This document shows, in pieces, positions 8,725 through 18,164 of a stretch of 64,000 bases of DNA. Under the pieces are notes generated by a model. The model was not told where the DNA came from and searched no databases. It saw only the letters and a list, made by a program, of their open reading frames with translations. Origin of the DNA: Deltaproteobacteria bacterium (lineage in GTDB: Bacteria > Desulfobacterota > Syntrophia > Syntrophales > JAFGHS01); NCBI GenBank assembly GCA_016928025.1, contig JAFGLN010000015.1, positions 47,457-111,456 of the forward strand, written 5' to 3'. Position numbers and translations under genes: made by a program. The first letter of the stretch is position 1; every line of letters starts with the position of its first letter.

Positions 8725-11700
8725 TTACGGAAAAGCCATCAAGGTCATGGACACCGCCGTGTTGCCGGACGCGATGGTATTGGCCAGAGAGATACTATTT
8801 GAGCCGTAATACCATTGATTCATGTACCCGTCGGCCGTTACGAGGATTTTATAATCACTCCCCTCGACAAGCCCTGGGAATGAAAAGGTATTGTCCTGAA
8901 CTTTTGTATAGCCTATATACTTTAAACCTTTATAGAGGAATACATAGATATCTTTATCGGCGGGAAATATGGGGCTGCCGAACACATAGCCGGCGATTTC
9001 CTGGCCGAGAGGGATGGTGAAGTTCAGGGATATATCGGCGTTATCAACGGTAAAGCTGTTCGATTGCAGGGGCAGATTACCGTCCGGAAGCACGGTCACC
9101 GTATAATTTCCGGCATGGATGAGTCCGGTTACTGCATAGGAGCCGTCTGCGGCGGTCGTCGTTCGGACAAAGAAACTCAGCAATTTCGATGACACCAGAA
9201 CCGTCGCATTCTGCACAGGTGAATCATCGCTCATTTTGACCGTGCCGGAAACCTGATAGGTTGCGAGGGGTTTGGACAGAGTGAAATCGACGATCGTCCC
9301 CGACGAAGAGGGTTGTTGATCGGTCATCATCTGCCGTTCATAGTCTTTCTTCTGAGCAATGACGATATAATCGCTTTTAGTCTCATCGAGACCATAGATG
9401 GTGTAACCTCCCGTACTGTTGGTCATTGTGTAGACCGGCGTGGCCCCGTCCCGGGTGGCAAGAATCGTTGTCCCGGCGACGGGCTCGCCCTGGGTATCTT
9501 CAACAGTACCTTGAAAGGATGCGCCTTTTTCCATCGCCACCTGGTGGGTGACATTGGATGTCCCGATCGTCAGGTCCGCTGAGTAGTTACAATAGTCGGA
9601 ATGGAAAACCTCAAGGGTGTAGTTGCCGCCCGGGACATCATGGATGCTGTAGTTGCCGTTCGTATCGGAATAGTAGACCCGCCCGCCGCTCAAGATGCCC
9701 GTTTGACGGTCCTTGATATAATACATGGCGCCGGAAACCGGTTTGACGGGATTGGAATTGCTCTCGGTAATCGCACCGGATAGAACGGCTCCGCCGCCGA
9801 TAACAAAATCTTTCGTTGTATCAACGCCGGCAACGATGGATGTTTTCTGGACCGGATAATTGCCGCTCAGGGGCTTCACGGATACGGAATAAGTAACACC
9901 GCTTCGCAGTCCGCCGACACTGTAATGACCATCAGCGCTCGTTAGTCCCAGGCTGCCCTCCGTTGCCGTGGAAACCGTAATCAACGCATTGGCAACCGGC
10001 TCCCCGCCCGCCGTGAGATATGTGACATTCCCTTCCAGCGTCCGATCGCCTTCGGTGATGTCAATGTTGGTGTTTGCGATGGTCTGCCCGTTGTCAGTGA
10101 TGATTCGGGGAAGGGCATAGGTCTCATTCTGGGTCGGCGTACCGTCCTCTTTAAAAAAATAGAAGATCTTCCCGTTTCCCTTGATGACAAAAATCAAATA
10201 GGTGCCGGGTGCCGCCTTGAGATCATATGTCCCGTCGGATATGGTCCTCGTAAACACCGTGGCGGAGGTATTGATCTCATATCCATAAACGGTCAATCCG
10301 CTGATATTGCCACCCGATTCGGAAACGGTGCCGGTGATATGGCTTTCGGGGACCGTCAGCATAAAATTGATATTCGTTGCGTTTTCCGCTGCAATACTCA
10401 CATAATCGGCGTCATTGACGGTGTACTTACCGTCGTAATAGGTCACGGGAACATCCGGCGCAACCAGAACGACCTGATAGTCGGCGGCAGGAACCAGCAA
10501 ATCAACGACGTAGGCGCCATCGGCAACCACGGCTATCGACTTTTGCAGCATGCCGGACGCGGTCTTGACGGTGATGACGCCGCCGCCGGCAGGCAGGCCG
10601 GTGATTGTCCCGCTGATCGACTTCAGGACGGAGGTGTCAAAAACGGTGGCGTTTTTAGCCGAAAGCAGATTTCCATAGGCAAGGTACCAATCATAATCAC
10701 CGGGCGGCAGGAGGTCACTACACCACGTGCCGTCATCCGCCACATCATAAACGCCGACGATTGTCGACTCAGAATTGACAACAAGAACGGAAAGGCCGGG
10801 GATGTTTCCTGCCGTCACCTGACTGCTGAGATAGACAGGCGGCTCCGTGTTCTCCACGGTAAACGTCGCACTGGCCCCGCTCGCCGCCGCCTGATTTCCC
10901 ACCGTATCAGTTGCCGTCCCCGCCGCAATAGATATGCCGATACTGCCCTCTCCGCTGATGTTGGACAGGGTTACCGTCCGGGTAAAATTGCCGGAGCCCG
11001 ATACCGCTGCGGTCCCATCGGCCGTTCCCGTTTTGTTTAAGGTTATATCTTCGGCGGAAAGACTGATCGAAGCGGCTCCCGTATACGTCACCGTATAGCT
11101 GACAGGGCCTGAGTTTGTGCTCGCCGCTGAAGGACTGCCGATGGCCAGGGTGGGCGGCGTCGTGTCCAGTGTGATGGTCGCCGCCACAGGGGGTGACCAG
11201 TTACCGGCAGACCCTTTAAACTTCGCATAAATGGTCTTGACGCCGTCACCGGCGGTCAGGATCCATGGTTTCACCTCAGCAAACGGCTCTGCGACCGACC
11301 AGGCCGTCCCATCGTTACTGAATTGCATTTCGACAATCGGCACAGACGGATTGACGGGGGCTATATTGATGGCAACGGACACACTATTCGTGACGGCGGC
11401 ACCGCTGTTGACGGTAATGGTTCCCAGGTTCGCGGTTGATACCTCCGGAGTCGGTATGCTTTCCAGACCTCGTGTATCGATGGCCGTCACGACAAAATAA
11501 TAGACGGTTTGATCTTCTGAAAAATGCAGGGTGATCCGGGTATTGTTTTTATCGATGGTGATCGGTTTCGGGTCATTAAACGGATCAATGGATATGGGAT
11601 TACCTCCCACCAGCGTATACGAAGCGGCATAAGCGGTGGTATTTAAGGACTCAGGCTGTTGGGAAACCGTGTAATAATAGACCCGATAGGACTGAAGATA

Positions 11701-11871
11701 CGGGGCGTCAATACTTTCATCCCACATCAGGGTTATATCTTGTTCCGCTGCGTGGACAGTCCCCGTGAAGGAAATGGATGCAGCTATGCCAATGATTAAA
11801 AACAGGCAAAAGATGGAAAAGGCCGTGTCAAAGAATTTTAAAAGACGGGATACTTCTTTACAACATCTCAT
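8725..11871 (-). CDS. Large secreted multidomain protein (Fn3 / carboxypeptidase-regulatory-like repeats)
   Basis: A 1048-residue exported protein with a signal peptide ending near residue 42 (VHAAEQD). Residues about 45-140 resemble a fibronectin type III domain (DITLMWDESI, YYFVVTAIDTRG). Bacterial Ig-like segments follow, then from about 345 to the end a series of CarboxypepD-regulatory-like beta-sandwich modules (ISGTITG, ITGTVSE, LEGNVTY, LSGAITE, FQGTVED, VSGTVKM). No anchor or dockerin is visible at the C-terminus. The C-terminal two thirds is paralogous to the 1008-residue protein at 28747-31773. A c-di-GMP-I riboswitch lies directly upstream, so expression is probably set by c-di-GMP. 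Role unknown; adhesin-like or matrix protein is a guess. T2SS export is plausible. Confidence 0.85.
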   Translation of the reverse strand: MRCCKEVSRLLKFFDTAFSIFCLFLIIGIAASISFTGTVHAAEQDITLMWDESIDAPYLQSYRVYYYTVSQQPESLNTTAYAASYTLVGGNPISIDPFNDPKPITIDKNNTRITLHFSEDQTVYYFVVTAIDTRGLESIPTPEVSTANLGTITVNSGAAVTNSVSVAINIAPVNPSVPIVEMQFSNDGTAWSVAEPFAEVKPWILTAGDGVKTIYAKFKGSAGNWSPPVAATITLDTTPPTLAIGSPSAASTNSGPVSYTVTYTGAASISLSAEDITLNKTGTADGTAAVSGSGNFTRTVTLSNISGEGSIGISIAAGTATDTVGNQAAASGASATFTVENTEPPVYLSSQVTAGNIPGLSVLVVNSESTIVGVYDVADDGTWCSDLLPPGDYDWYLAYGNLLSAKNATVFDTSVLKSISGTITGLPAGGGVITVKTASGMLQKSIAVVADGAYVVDLLVPAADYQVVLVAPDVPVTYYDGKYTVNDADYVSIAAENATNINFMLTVPESHITGTVSESGGNISGLTVYGYEINTSATVFTRTISDGTYDLKAAPGTYLIFVIKGNGKIFYFFKEDGTPTQNETYALPRIITDNGQTIANTNIDITEGDRTLEGNVTYLTAGGEPVANALITVSTATEGSLGLTSADGHYSVGGLRSGVTYSVSVKPLSGNYPVQKTSIVAGVDTTKDFVIGGGAVLSGAITESNSNPVKPVSGAMYYIKDRQTGILSGGRVYYSDTNGNYSIHDVPGGNYTLEVFHSDYCNYSADLTIGTSNVTHQVAMEKGASFQGTVEDTQGEPVAGTTILATRDGATPVYTMTNSTGGYTIYGLDETKSDYIVIAQKKDYERQMMTDQQPSSSGTIVDFTLSKPLATYQVSGTVKMSDDSPVQNATVLVSSKLLSFFVRTTTAADGSYAVTGLIHAGNYTVTVLPDGNLPLQSNSFTVDNADISLNFTIPLGQEIAGYVFGSPIFPADKDIYVFLYKGLKYIGYTKVQDNTFSFPGLVEGSDYKILVTADGYMNQWYYGSNSISLANTIASGNTAVSMTLMAFP

Positions 11872-11928
11872 AGCAGAACCTCAGTGCTTAGTTCCGCCGG
11901 GCAAAACCAGCATGACCGAGGTGCTGCT
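11872..11928 (-). promoter_or_regulatory. Expression-platform hairpin covering the ribosome binding site
   Basis: On the minus strand the segment 11928-11909 pairs imperfectly with 11888-11872. The 3' arm contains the GAGG Shine-Dalgarno (11882-11879) and ends directly before the ATG at 11871. It lies just 3' of the c-di-GMP-I aptamer, so it fits a translational expression platform in which this helix hides the ribosome binding site. Which ligand state favours it cannot be read from sequence. Confidence 0.65.
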
Positions 11929-11933
11929 ATTGC

Positions 11934-12019
11934 CTGGCAACCCTTCTGCCATATCCCGGTTCAGGACTTAGGCAAGTGGCTTTGCGTCCCATACTTTCGT
12001 ATGGTTTGCCTTTTTCAGG
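11934..12019 (-). ncRNA. c-di-GMP-I (GEMM-I) riboswitch aptamer
   Basis: Read on the minus strand, the element carries the GEMM-I signature: GGCAAACC, a GAAA tetraloop stem (CCATAC-GAAA-GTATGG), GGGACGCAAAGCC, CCTAAG, then ATGGCAG and a closing GGGTTGCC that pairs with the 5' GGCAA. Outer CCTG/CAGG bases extend the closing stem. The first G of GGCAAACC corresponds, by my recall of the family alignment, to the ligand-contacting G20 that favours c-di-GMP over cGAMP. It is followed by a hairpin that masks the ribosome binding site of the 1048-residue secreted protein. The region 12020-12239 holds no gene. Confidence 0.92.
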
Positions 12020-12239
12020 TTTTATCCTCCGTTATCCAACGAGGTATTTTTAATGATGTTAAGCCATGATATTCAATTCAATCGCCTAACTTTATCTACG
12101 TTATCAATATCGGCAAAATATCCCAATGACTTTAGGTCGGTTTTTCAAATATTTTTCAGCAGATTCATTATTTTCTTCGTGTGAATATTTTGAAGAGATG
12201 ATCCCTGCATTTTACGTTCTTGACAGCTGAAACTTACTT

Positions 12240-13646
12240 TTATCCGGCGGCCCGTCTTGATACCCATTCGAAGTATGTTCCGATAGAATAGACAGCGTCC
12301 TGTATTTTGGCATATACGGGAAACCCGGCTTTTCTCAGGGTGGCAAATGTTGCAATCCTGGCCCGTTCCGCATCCAGATTGTCTTCAACGAAGCTGGACA
12401 GAATGGGAACAACCGGCTTTTTAATTTGTTCGGCCATCTTGAAGATGGTTTCCGCATTATTTTTGACGTTGAGAAAGAATTCCGACCGCATAATGTATTC
12501 AACAGAAAAATAGGGGATAATCACATCGATCCCGTCATCTTCATCAAGGGCTTTCATCGTATGCAGCATGACGTTCAGATCAAAACCAAAGGCGCCCAGA
12601 TCGACAGGGTTGGCCGTCGAGGTATTGACGCCCCTGATCACTTCGCCGATTTTTTGCTGCGTTTTTTTATTCAATTCAGGCAGATGAAGTCCCGCCTCCA
12701 CGGCAAGATCGGTGAAGAGGACGGAAACCCCTCCGCCGGCACCCAGGAATCCCACGCGTTTCCCTCTCAATACTTTTCCGTAGGTTCCCAGCATGACGAG
12801 GTCCATCATCTGATCGAAATCATCAACTAAAAGCCCCCCATGCTGCCGGACAGCAGCGGCCCATATGGTATAATTGCTGGCCATGGCACCCGTATGGCTG
12901 GCGGCGGCCTTCGAACCTGTATCGGTCTTCCCTCCCTTGAGAATAATCACCGGTTTGATCGATGTTACCCGTTTGAGGGTCTTGAGAAACACCTCGGCAT
13001 CCTTAATGTCTTCAATATAACAGGCAATCAGCCGGACACCTTTGTCATCGGCCAGATAGTCGAGATAATCTTCAACTCGAAGGTCGATCTGGTTTCCGTA
13101 AGAGACGACTTTGTTGAGAAATATTTTTCTTGTCGTCGACGTCGCAAGAAAATTCCCTGTGACGCCGCCTGATTGCCCTAAAAATGCGACGGGGCCAGTG
13201 GATGCATCCTGGACACCGGGAGTGAATGCCAGTTTCGATTCGGCACAAAACACGCCGACGCAGTTGGGACCGACAATTCTAAGGTCCCCTTTCCGGGCTT
13301 CCCGGACCATCTCTTCTTCCAATTGCCGGTTTCCCGTTTCTCCAAACCCGGACGTGAAAAAATGAATAAATTTAAATTTATTGCGGACGGCCGCCTTGAC
13401 GATCTCGATGGATTGCTCGACAGGCGCCGCAACGATGGCATAATCAACCGGTTCGGGAAGCTCATCAAGGGACGGATAGGCTTTGACGCCGTCCACCTCA
13501 TCTCGACGCGGATTAACCGGATAGAGGGCTCCGTTGAAGCCGCTTGCCCGCAATATTTGGAAATAGGGCATCTTCCCTCCGCCAAGATTGTCGGAGGCAC
13601 CGATGACCGCCACACTTTTTGGATAAAATAATTTTTCAAGATTCAT
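12240..13646 (-). CDS. Acyl-CoA synthetase (ADP-forming) alpha-subunit-like CoA-binding protein
   Basis: A 468-residue protein with a CoA-binding Rossmann domain (LFYPKSVAVIGASDNLGGGK), then two succinyl-CoA-ligase-like domains (FLGQSGGVTGNFLA; LGAGGGVSVLFTDLA) with the conserved ASHTGAMA segment that carries the phosphohistidine in ADP-forming acetyl-CoA synthetases. These enzymes make ATP from acyl-CoA, ADP and phosphate. No ATP-grasp beta subunit lies next to it, so the partner is elsewhere or the protein has another role. AAGGAG precedes the ATG, and a 7-bp hairpin (13679-13699) lies in the leader. Confidence 0.82.
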   Translation of the reverse strand: MNLEKLFYPKSVAVIGASDNLGGGKMPYFQILRASGFNGALYPVNPRRDEVDGVKAYPSLDELPEPVDYAIVAAPVEQSIEIVKAAVRNKFKFIHFFTSGFGETGNRQLEEEMVREARKGDLRIVGPNCVGVFCAESKLAFTPGVQDASTGPVAFLGQSGGVTGNFLATSTTRKIFLNKVVSYGNQIDLRVEDYLDYLADDKGVRLIACYIEDIKDAEVFLKTLKRVTSIKPVIILKGGKTDTGSKAAASHTGAMASNYTIWAAAVRQHGGLLVDDFDQMMDLVMLGTYGKVLRGKRVGFLGAGGGVSVLFTDLAVEAGLHLPELNKKTQQKIGEVIRGVNTSTANPVDLGAFGFDLNVMLHTMKALDEDDGIDVIIPYFSVEYIMRSEFFLNVKNNAETIFKMAEQIKKPVVPILSSFVEDNLDAERARIATFATLRKAGFPVYAKIQDAVYSIGTYFEWVSRRAAG

Positions 13647-13977
13647 TGTCTATCTCCTTCATGACCGGGGCCAGATTGCAGGATGTGTAAATCATCCTGC
13701 GACATCCAATGTCCGTCCCTATTCATCCACCACAAGCAGCACGATATGAGGATGGGGCGTTCCTTCGGGTTCTGGCTGTCCCCCGGTGAAATGAATCGGC
13801 GCATTGCCCGGAAAGACTTCGCCCGGCAACGCCTGTAGAAAGCAGAAAAAAGGATATCATTTTGTCTGGATATGTTATTGGACAAGATGATTTGATAGAT
13901 TGGCCCGGTCAAATCATTTTAAACATCCACACAACCCGTCTTATTGACAGAGCCTTCTGGTCGTCTTCTGTCACGAC
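13647..13977 (-). other. Intergenic region with possible short gene remnant
   Basis: No intact gene is seen. On the minus strand an open stretch of 45 codons (13856-13719) ends in a protein-like tail containing FPGNAPIHFTGG, then PHPHIVLLVVDE and a stop, but has no start codon or ribosome binding site. It may be the 3' end of a decayed gene. A perfect 7-bp stem with a 7-nt loop (CAGGATG/CATCCTG, 13679-13699) precedes the acyl-CoA synthetase gene. Confidence 0.3.
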
Positions 13978-14892
13978 TTAAATCTTATCACTTAAAAACG
14001 TCACTTGGTATTTCTTCTTCAAATGCTCCAGATCTTTTTCCAAAACGTTGTTATGCTTCTCTCGCATCAGGGTTGATTCGATCCTCGGCGTGGCCTCTTT
14101 CAAATCCATTATCATGCCTTCTTGGCGATCATTGAGTTTTACGATATGATAACCCAAAGAGGTTTTAAACGGCCGGCTGATCTCGCCGACTTTCATCTTA
14201 AAGATGGGACCGGAGAATTCCGGAACCATCTGCGCCTCCGAAAAATACCCGAGGTCACCGCCGCTTTCCTTACTGCCCGAATCATCGGAATGCGCCTTGG
14301 CCAGTTCGCTGAAATCGGCGCCCGCATCCAACTCTTTTTTCAATTTTTCCGCTTTCGCCAAGGCGGCCTTATCCTCTTCGGGTTTGGCGTCCCGCTTCAG
14401 TTCGATTAAAATATGCTGGACATTCACAGCGGTCGGTTTGATTAGTTGAGCCTCGTTCTCATCATAGTACTTCTTGATTTCAGCATCCGTTACCTTCTCG
14501 ACGCCGGATAGTTTCATGCGAACATATTCCTGGGCAAGCACACCGTTGATTGCATCTTCAATCTTTATGGCCACCAGCTCATTCTCGTCGATTTTTTCCT
14601 CTTTCGCTGCCAAAGCAAACAATTGGGTTTGAACAAGGATCTCCATAAAATCCTTTCTCGCCTTTTCATCCTTTAAATTTGCTTGATATTGCGGAGGTAG
14701 AGTTTTGATCCTTGCCTCAAACTCTTTTTTTGTTATCTTTTTCGGTCCAACCTGGACAAGGATTTCCGAACCCACCGGCAATGCTCTTGCATCGCTCTTT
14801 TTCGATTGGGCATGGGTAAGGCTGATCGCGCCAAAGCTTACAAAGAGCCCTATCGCCAGCACCAGGATAGGAACCGAAACACATTTCTTCAT
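13978..14892 (-). CDS. Periplasmic PpiC/SurA-like peptidyl-prolyl isomerase
   Basis: A 304-residue exported foldase. A signal peptide (residues about 1-30, ending LTHAQ) is followed by a SurA-N-like helical chaperone segment (about 40-140) and a parvulin rotamase domain (about 155-255: VQHILIELK, DFSELAKAHSDDSGSKESGG, DLGYFSEAQMVPEF, SLGYHIVKL). It should assist folding of envelope proteins. The ATG at 14892 is chosen because GGGGAGG lies 7 nt ahead; the ATG two codons earlier overlaps that site. No operon partner is seen. Confidence 0.88.
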   Translation of the reverse strand: MKKCVSVPILVLAIGLFVSFGAISLTHAQSKKSDARALPVGSEILVQVGPKKITKKEFEARIKTLPPQYQANLKDEKARKDFMEILVQTQLFALAAKEEKIDENELVAIKIEDAINGVLAQEYVRMKLSGVEKVTDAEIKKYYDENEAQLIKPTAVNVQHILIELKRDAKPEEDKAALAKAEKLKKELDAGADFSELAKAHSDDSGSKESGGDLGYFSEAQMVPEFSGPIFKMKVGEISRPFKTSLGYHIVKLNDRQEGMIMDLKEATPRIESTLMREKHNNVLEKDLEHLKKKYQVTFLSDKI

Positions 14893-15073
14893 TCTCATAC
14901 CTCCCCTTGATGGTTAAAATAAATATCAACGTTGTTTCCCCAATTTTGGGAAACTGAGCCTATCGCAAAGTCACCTTTTTTTCCATAAAAAAGGCGTATC
15001 TAAAATCATTTAATAAGATGGATTTATTCAAAATCCCCTTTCTTCACGTGAAGCAGAGAGGACATTAATCATC

Positions 15074-15102
15074 TTGCCAATCGGACCAGATACTGCTATA
15101 GA
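15074..15102 (+). promoter_or_regulatory. Sigma-70-type promoter of the YchF-like gene
   Basis: TTGCCA (15074-15079), a 17-nt spacer and TATAGA (15097-15102) preceded by TGC lie 29 nt upstream of the start codon at 15131. AAGGAG follows at the right place for translation. Confidence 0.5.
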
Positions 15103-15130
15103 GGCACGATTTTTTATGATTAAGGAGTAA

Positions 15131-16165
15131 ATGATGGAGATAGGGATTCTGGGACTTCCCTCGAGTGGAAAGAGCACTCTTTTTGAAATCATGACGGGCG
15201 TCAAAAGCGCTGAAAAATATGGCGAAAAATGTGTTCCGGGACTGGCTACCGTGCCGGATGAGCGATTTTCAAAGCTTGTGGATATATTTCAACCCGTTAA
15301 GGTATCCCCAGCCCAGATTAGGTTTATCGATGTCAATGCCCAGGGGAAAAACAGCTGGGACGTCATTCGCCAAACACTGAGTTCCGCCGACGGACTGCTT
15401 CATATTGTCGATGGTTTCACCGCCAAGACGGCGAAGGATTGCGCGGCTTCTTATCGCAAACTGGAAGATGAACTGATCCTGTCGGACCTGATGATTATTG
15501 AGAAGCGATTGGAAAAGCTGCTTAAAATGCCCAAAAATGTCATCAAGCCTCAGGATATCTCCCAAACGGACATATTAACCCGCGCCAGAGCACATCTCGA
15601 GGAGGGAAAGCCCCTCAGGACCCTCAACCTGTCGGACGATCAGGTTTTTTCTCTCAGAAGTTTTTCCTTCTGGACGATCCGGCCGGAATTGATCTGCGTC
15701 AACCTGCGGGAGGACAGACTGTCCATGATCGATGCCTTTTTGGAAAAGGTTGCCCCCGAGGCGCCGACCATTGGCATCTGCGGCCTCGTCGAAGCGGAGC
15801 TGGCCGATCTTTCGCTTGAAGATCAAAAAGAATACCTTGCCTCTATGGGCATTGAAGAAGCGGCCTTCCCGAAAATCATCCGACAGGCGTTTTCTCTGCT
15901 TAATCGCATATCTTTTTTCACTGTCGGACAAGACGAGGTCAAAGCCTGGGTCATCCCGGCCCAAACCAAAGCGCCGAAGGCCGCCGCGGCCATCCACAAG
16001 GATTTCGAGCGAGGCTTTATCAAGGCCGAAGTCTGCGCTTATGAGGATTTTATCGCTTCCGGCAAAACCATCGCCGCCACGAAATCCGCCGGGAAGCTGC
16101 GCCTTGAGGGAAAAGAATACATCGTCAAAGACGGCGATATCATCACTTTCCGCTTCAATGTCTGA
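15131..16165 (+). CDS. YchF/OBG-like GTP-binding protein
   Basis: A 344-residue P-loop NTPase of the OBG/YchF group: G1 loop GLPSSGKST near residue 8, a GLATVPDERF segment typical of YchF, FIDVN at the G3 position, and a C-terminal TGS-like domain (GKTIAATKSAGKLRLEGKEYIVKDGDIITFRFNV). The G4 position reads NLRE rather than NKxD; YchF proteins have NxxE there and prefer ATP. The protein is slightly shorter than YchF (about 363 residues) and divergent, so it may be a deltaproteobacterial paralogue. YchF acts around the ribosome and in stress responses; the exact role here is unknown. Confidence 0.8.
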   Translation: MMEIGILGLPSSGKSTLFEIMTGVKSAEKYGEKCVPGLATVPDERFSKLVDIFQPVKVSPAQIRFIDVNAQGKNSWDVIRQTLSSADGLLHIVDGFTAKTAKDCAASYRKLEDELILSDLMIIEKRLEKLLKMPKNVIKPQDISQTDILTRARAHLEEGKPLRTLNLSDDQVFSLRSFSFWTIRPELICVNLREDRLSMIDAFLEKVAPEAPTIGICGLVEAELADLSLEDQKEYLASMGIEEAAFPKIIRQAFSLLNRISFFTVGQDEVKAWVIPAQTKAPKAAAAIHKDFERGFIKAEVCAYEDFIASGKTIAATKSAGKLRLEGKEYIVKDGDIITFRFNV

Positions 16166-16334
16166 CGGATGAATCGGCAACAAAACGTCTCCCCCCGTCT
16201 CATGACAACGAACAGACGGTAACCCAATCGATAGATCCGTCATACAGGCTTCCGCCGAAGCGGGACAAACTACTCGTTGACATCCGGACCGACTCGCTAT
16301 ATTTTCAGCAAAGTGAATCTTCAGAGGACCGCCC

Positions 16335-18113
16335 ATGTTGAAACGTCCGTTGAATCATCTTATAGTTGTCATAACGGGTACCGCCTGCCTTTTGCTCGGC
16401 CCCCTATCATGTATGCCTGATCGGCCCTTATCACCGGCCGTTTATTCCCTGAACATCCTTCATATCAATGATACCCATTCCCGTGTGGACCCGGAAGAAT
16501 GGACCGTTAAAATCGACGGCCGGGAAACGAAGATCCAATTGGGCGGCATGGCGCGCCTGATCAATGCCATCGAGGAAGAAAAGAAAACAAAGAACCATGT
16601 CCTGTTTCTCCATGCCGGTGATACCTATCCCGGAACGCTCTATTTCGTTCATTATCAGGGCGCGGCGGAACGCGATTTTTTAAACCTGATGGCCCCGGAT
16701 GCCATGGTCGCGGGCAATCATGAATTCGACCAGGGAGCGGCATTCTTAGGCCGGTTCATCAATGAACTGCATTTCCCTGTTCTTTCCGCCAATACGCAAG
16801 CAAACCCGGAAAGCGGCCTCCATGGTAAAATTCCGCCTTACCTGACGAAAGAAATCAAAAGCCGTAAAATTGGGATTATCGGATTGACGACTGTCGAAAC
16901 AAGGCATGCCTCCAGTCCCGGCTCACAGGTCTCATTTCAGGATCCTTTGGTGGCGGCAGATCGCTATTGCCGGGACCTTGAAAAGCAGGGCATCAATAAA
17001 ATTATTATTTTATCCCATCTTGGATTCGCCATGGACAGGAAACTGGCTCAGGCCGTCAGCGGCATCGACATCATCGTCGGCGGTCACTCCCATACACCCA
17101 TGGGAAACTTCAAGCGTTTCGGCATCGACGCCGTCAACGCCTATCCCTGGATTGAAAAAAGCCCCGATGGGAGTATGGTGTTGATCGTCCAGGCATGGGA
17201 ATGGGCCAAGGTGTTAGGTTCAATCAACCTTCAATTCGATGCGAACGGCCATATCACCGGCTATGACGGCAGACCGAAACTGATCGTGGGGCCTCCGTTC
17301 AGGCAGCGATGGCAAGATACGAACGGCGATGGAACCGTTGATGCAAGCGATCAGTATACGGAGATTACACCCCAAAATGCGCCGGAGAGATATCAATCGA
17401 TTGTCCGATTTATCAAAGAGGACGAAACCGTCGGATATTATAAAGAACATGAGGCGGCTAAAGTTCTGCGCGATCAATATGCCCGGGGCTTGGAAGACCT
17501 GAGGAAGACGGTTGCCGCTGTGGCGCTGGAAAATCTAAGCGGGAAAGGAAGCAATTGCGGCGCCGGTCCCCTGGTCGCGGACAGTATGCTCTGGAAAACA
17601 AAGGCATTCGGTGCCGTTATGGCCGTTGAGAACGTCCGTGCCTTAAGAAGTGAAATCACGAAAGGCGACATAACCATCGGCCGGATTTATGAACTGCTTC
17701 CCTTCCGCAACAAGCTGGTTCTCATCGATCTGGGTGCCGCCGAAATCAAGCAGGTCCTTGAAGAGGCCATCGACCATTCGTGGAGAAAAATAGGGTACGG
17801 CGAAGGAAAGTATGTTTATATATCGGGCGTCAAATGCCGGGTAGATTTATCAAAAACCATGGGGGAAAGGGTCTCCGGCATAGCGGTTAAAATTGACGGA
17901 GCCTATGGACCGCTCAAAGAAAGCCATAAATACAGGGTTGTCACCAATAGTTTCCTGGCCGCCGGCGGCGATAACTACAGAACCTTTAAAGCAGCAACGT
18001 CCAGACAGGAAACGGACTTTATCGACGCGGAGGTTTTTTTGGAGTATGTGAAGAAATTGAGGACCCTGGTCAATCCGTCAGAGGCAAGGCTTATCATGGA
18101 AGACGGGGGATAG
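16335..18113 (+). CDS. 5'-nucleotidase / UshA-like metallophosphatase
   Basis: A 592-residue exported nucleotidase. An N-terminal hydrophobic segment ends in LLGPLSCMPD, an imperfect lipobox, so it may be a lipoprotein. The metallophosphatase domain carries NDTHSRVDP, GDTYPGTL, GNHEFDQG, SHLG and GGHSHTPMG. The C-terminal 5'-nucleotidase domain has NCGAGPLVADSM and LLPFRNKLVLIDL. Such enzymes release nucleosides and phosphate from nucleotides in the periplasm or at the surface. Between the two domains an EF-hand-like loop DTNGDGTVDASD (residues 328-339) is present, which resembles half a dockerin repeat. No clear operon mate precedes it; the LptC-like gene follows after 51 nt. Confidence 0.87.
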   Translation: MLKRPLNHLIVVITGTACLLLGPLSCMPDRPLSPAVYSLNILHINDTHSRVDPEEWTVKIDGRETKIQLGGMARLINAIEEEKKTKNHVLFLHAGDTYPGTLYFVHYQGAAERDFLNLMAPDAMVAGNHEFDQGAAFLGRFINELHFPVLSANTQANPESGLHGKIPPYLTKEIKSRKIGIIGLTTVETRHASSPGSQVSFQDPLVAADRYCRDLEKQGINKIIILSHLGFAMDRKLAQAVSGIDIIVGGHSHTPMGNFKRFGIDAVNAYPWIEKSPDGSMVLIVQAWEWAKVLGSINLQFDANGHITGYDGRPKLIVGPPFRQRWQDTNGDGTVDASDQYTEITPQNAPERYQSIVRFIKEDETVGYYKEHEAAKVLRDQYARGLEDLRKTVAAVALENLSGKGSNCGAGPLVADSMLWKTKAFGAVMAVENVRALRSEITKGDITIGRIYELLPFRNKLVLIDLGAAEIKQVLEEAIDHSWRKIGYGEGKYVYISGVKCRVDLSKTMGERVSGIAVKIDGAYGPLKESHKYRVVTNSFLAAGGDNYRTFKAATSRQETDFIDAEVFLEYVKKLRTLVNPSEARLIMEDGG

Positions 18114-18164
18114 GCTGTCGCTGTGGTCGACGGGACAGGGCATAAATAGAAAAAGGACCCTAAA

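Noticed and set aside
13643..13912. 89-codon minus-strand frame before the acyl-CoA synthetase gene
   Set aside because: No ribosome binding site or family pattern; a remnant in another frame (13719-13856) is more protein-like.
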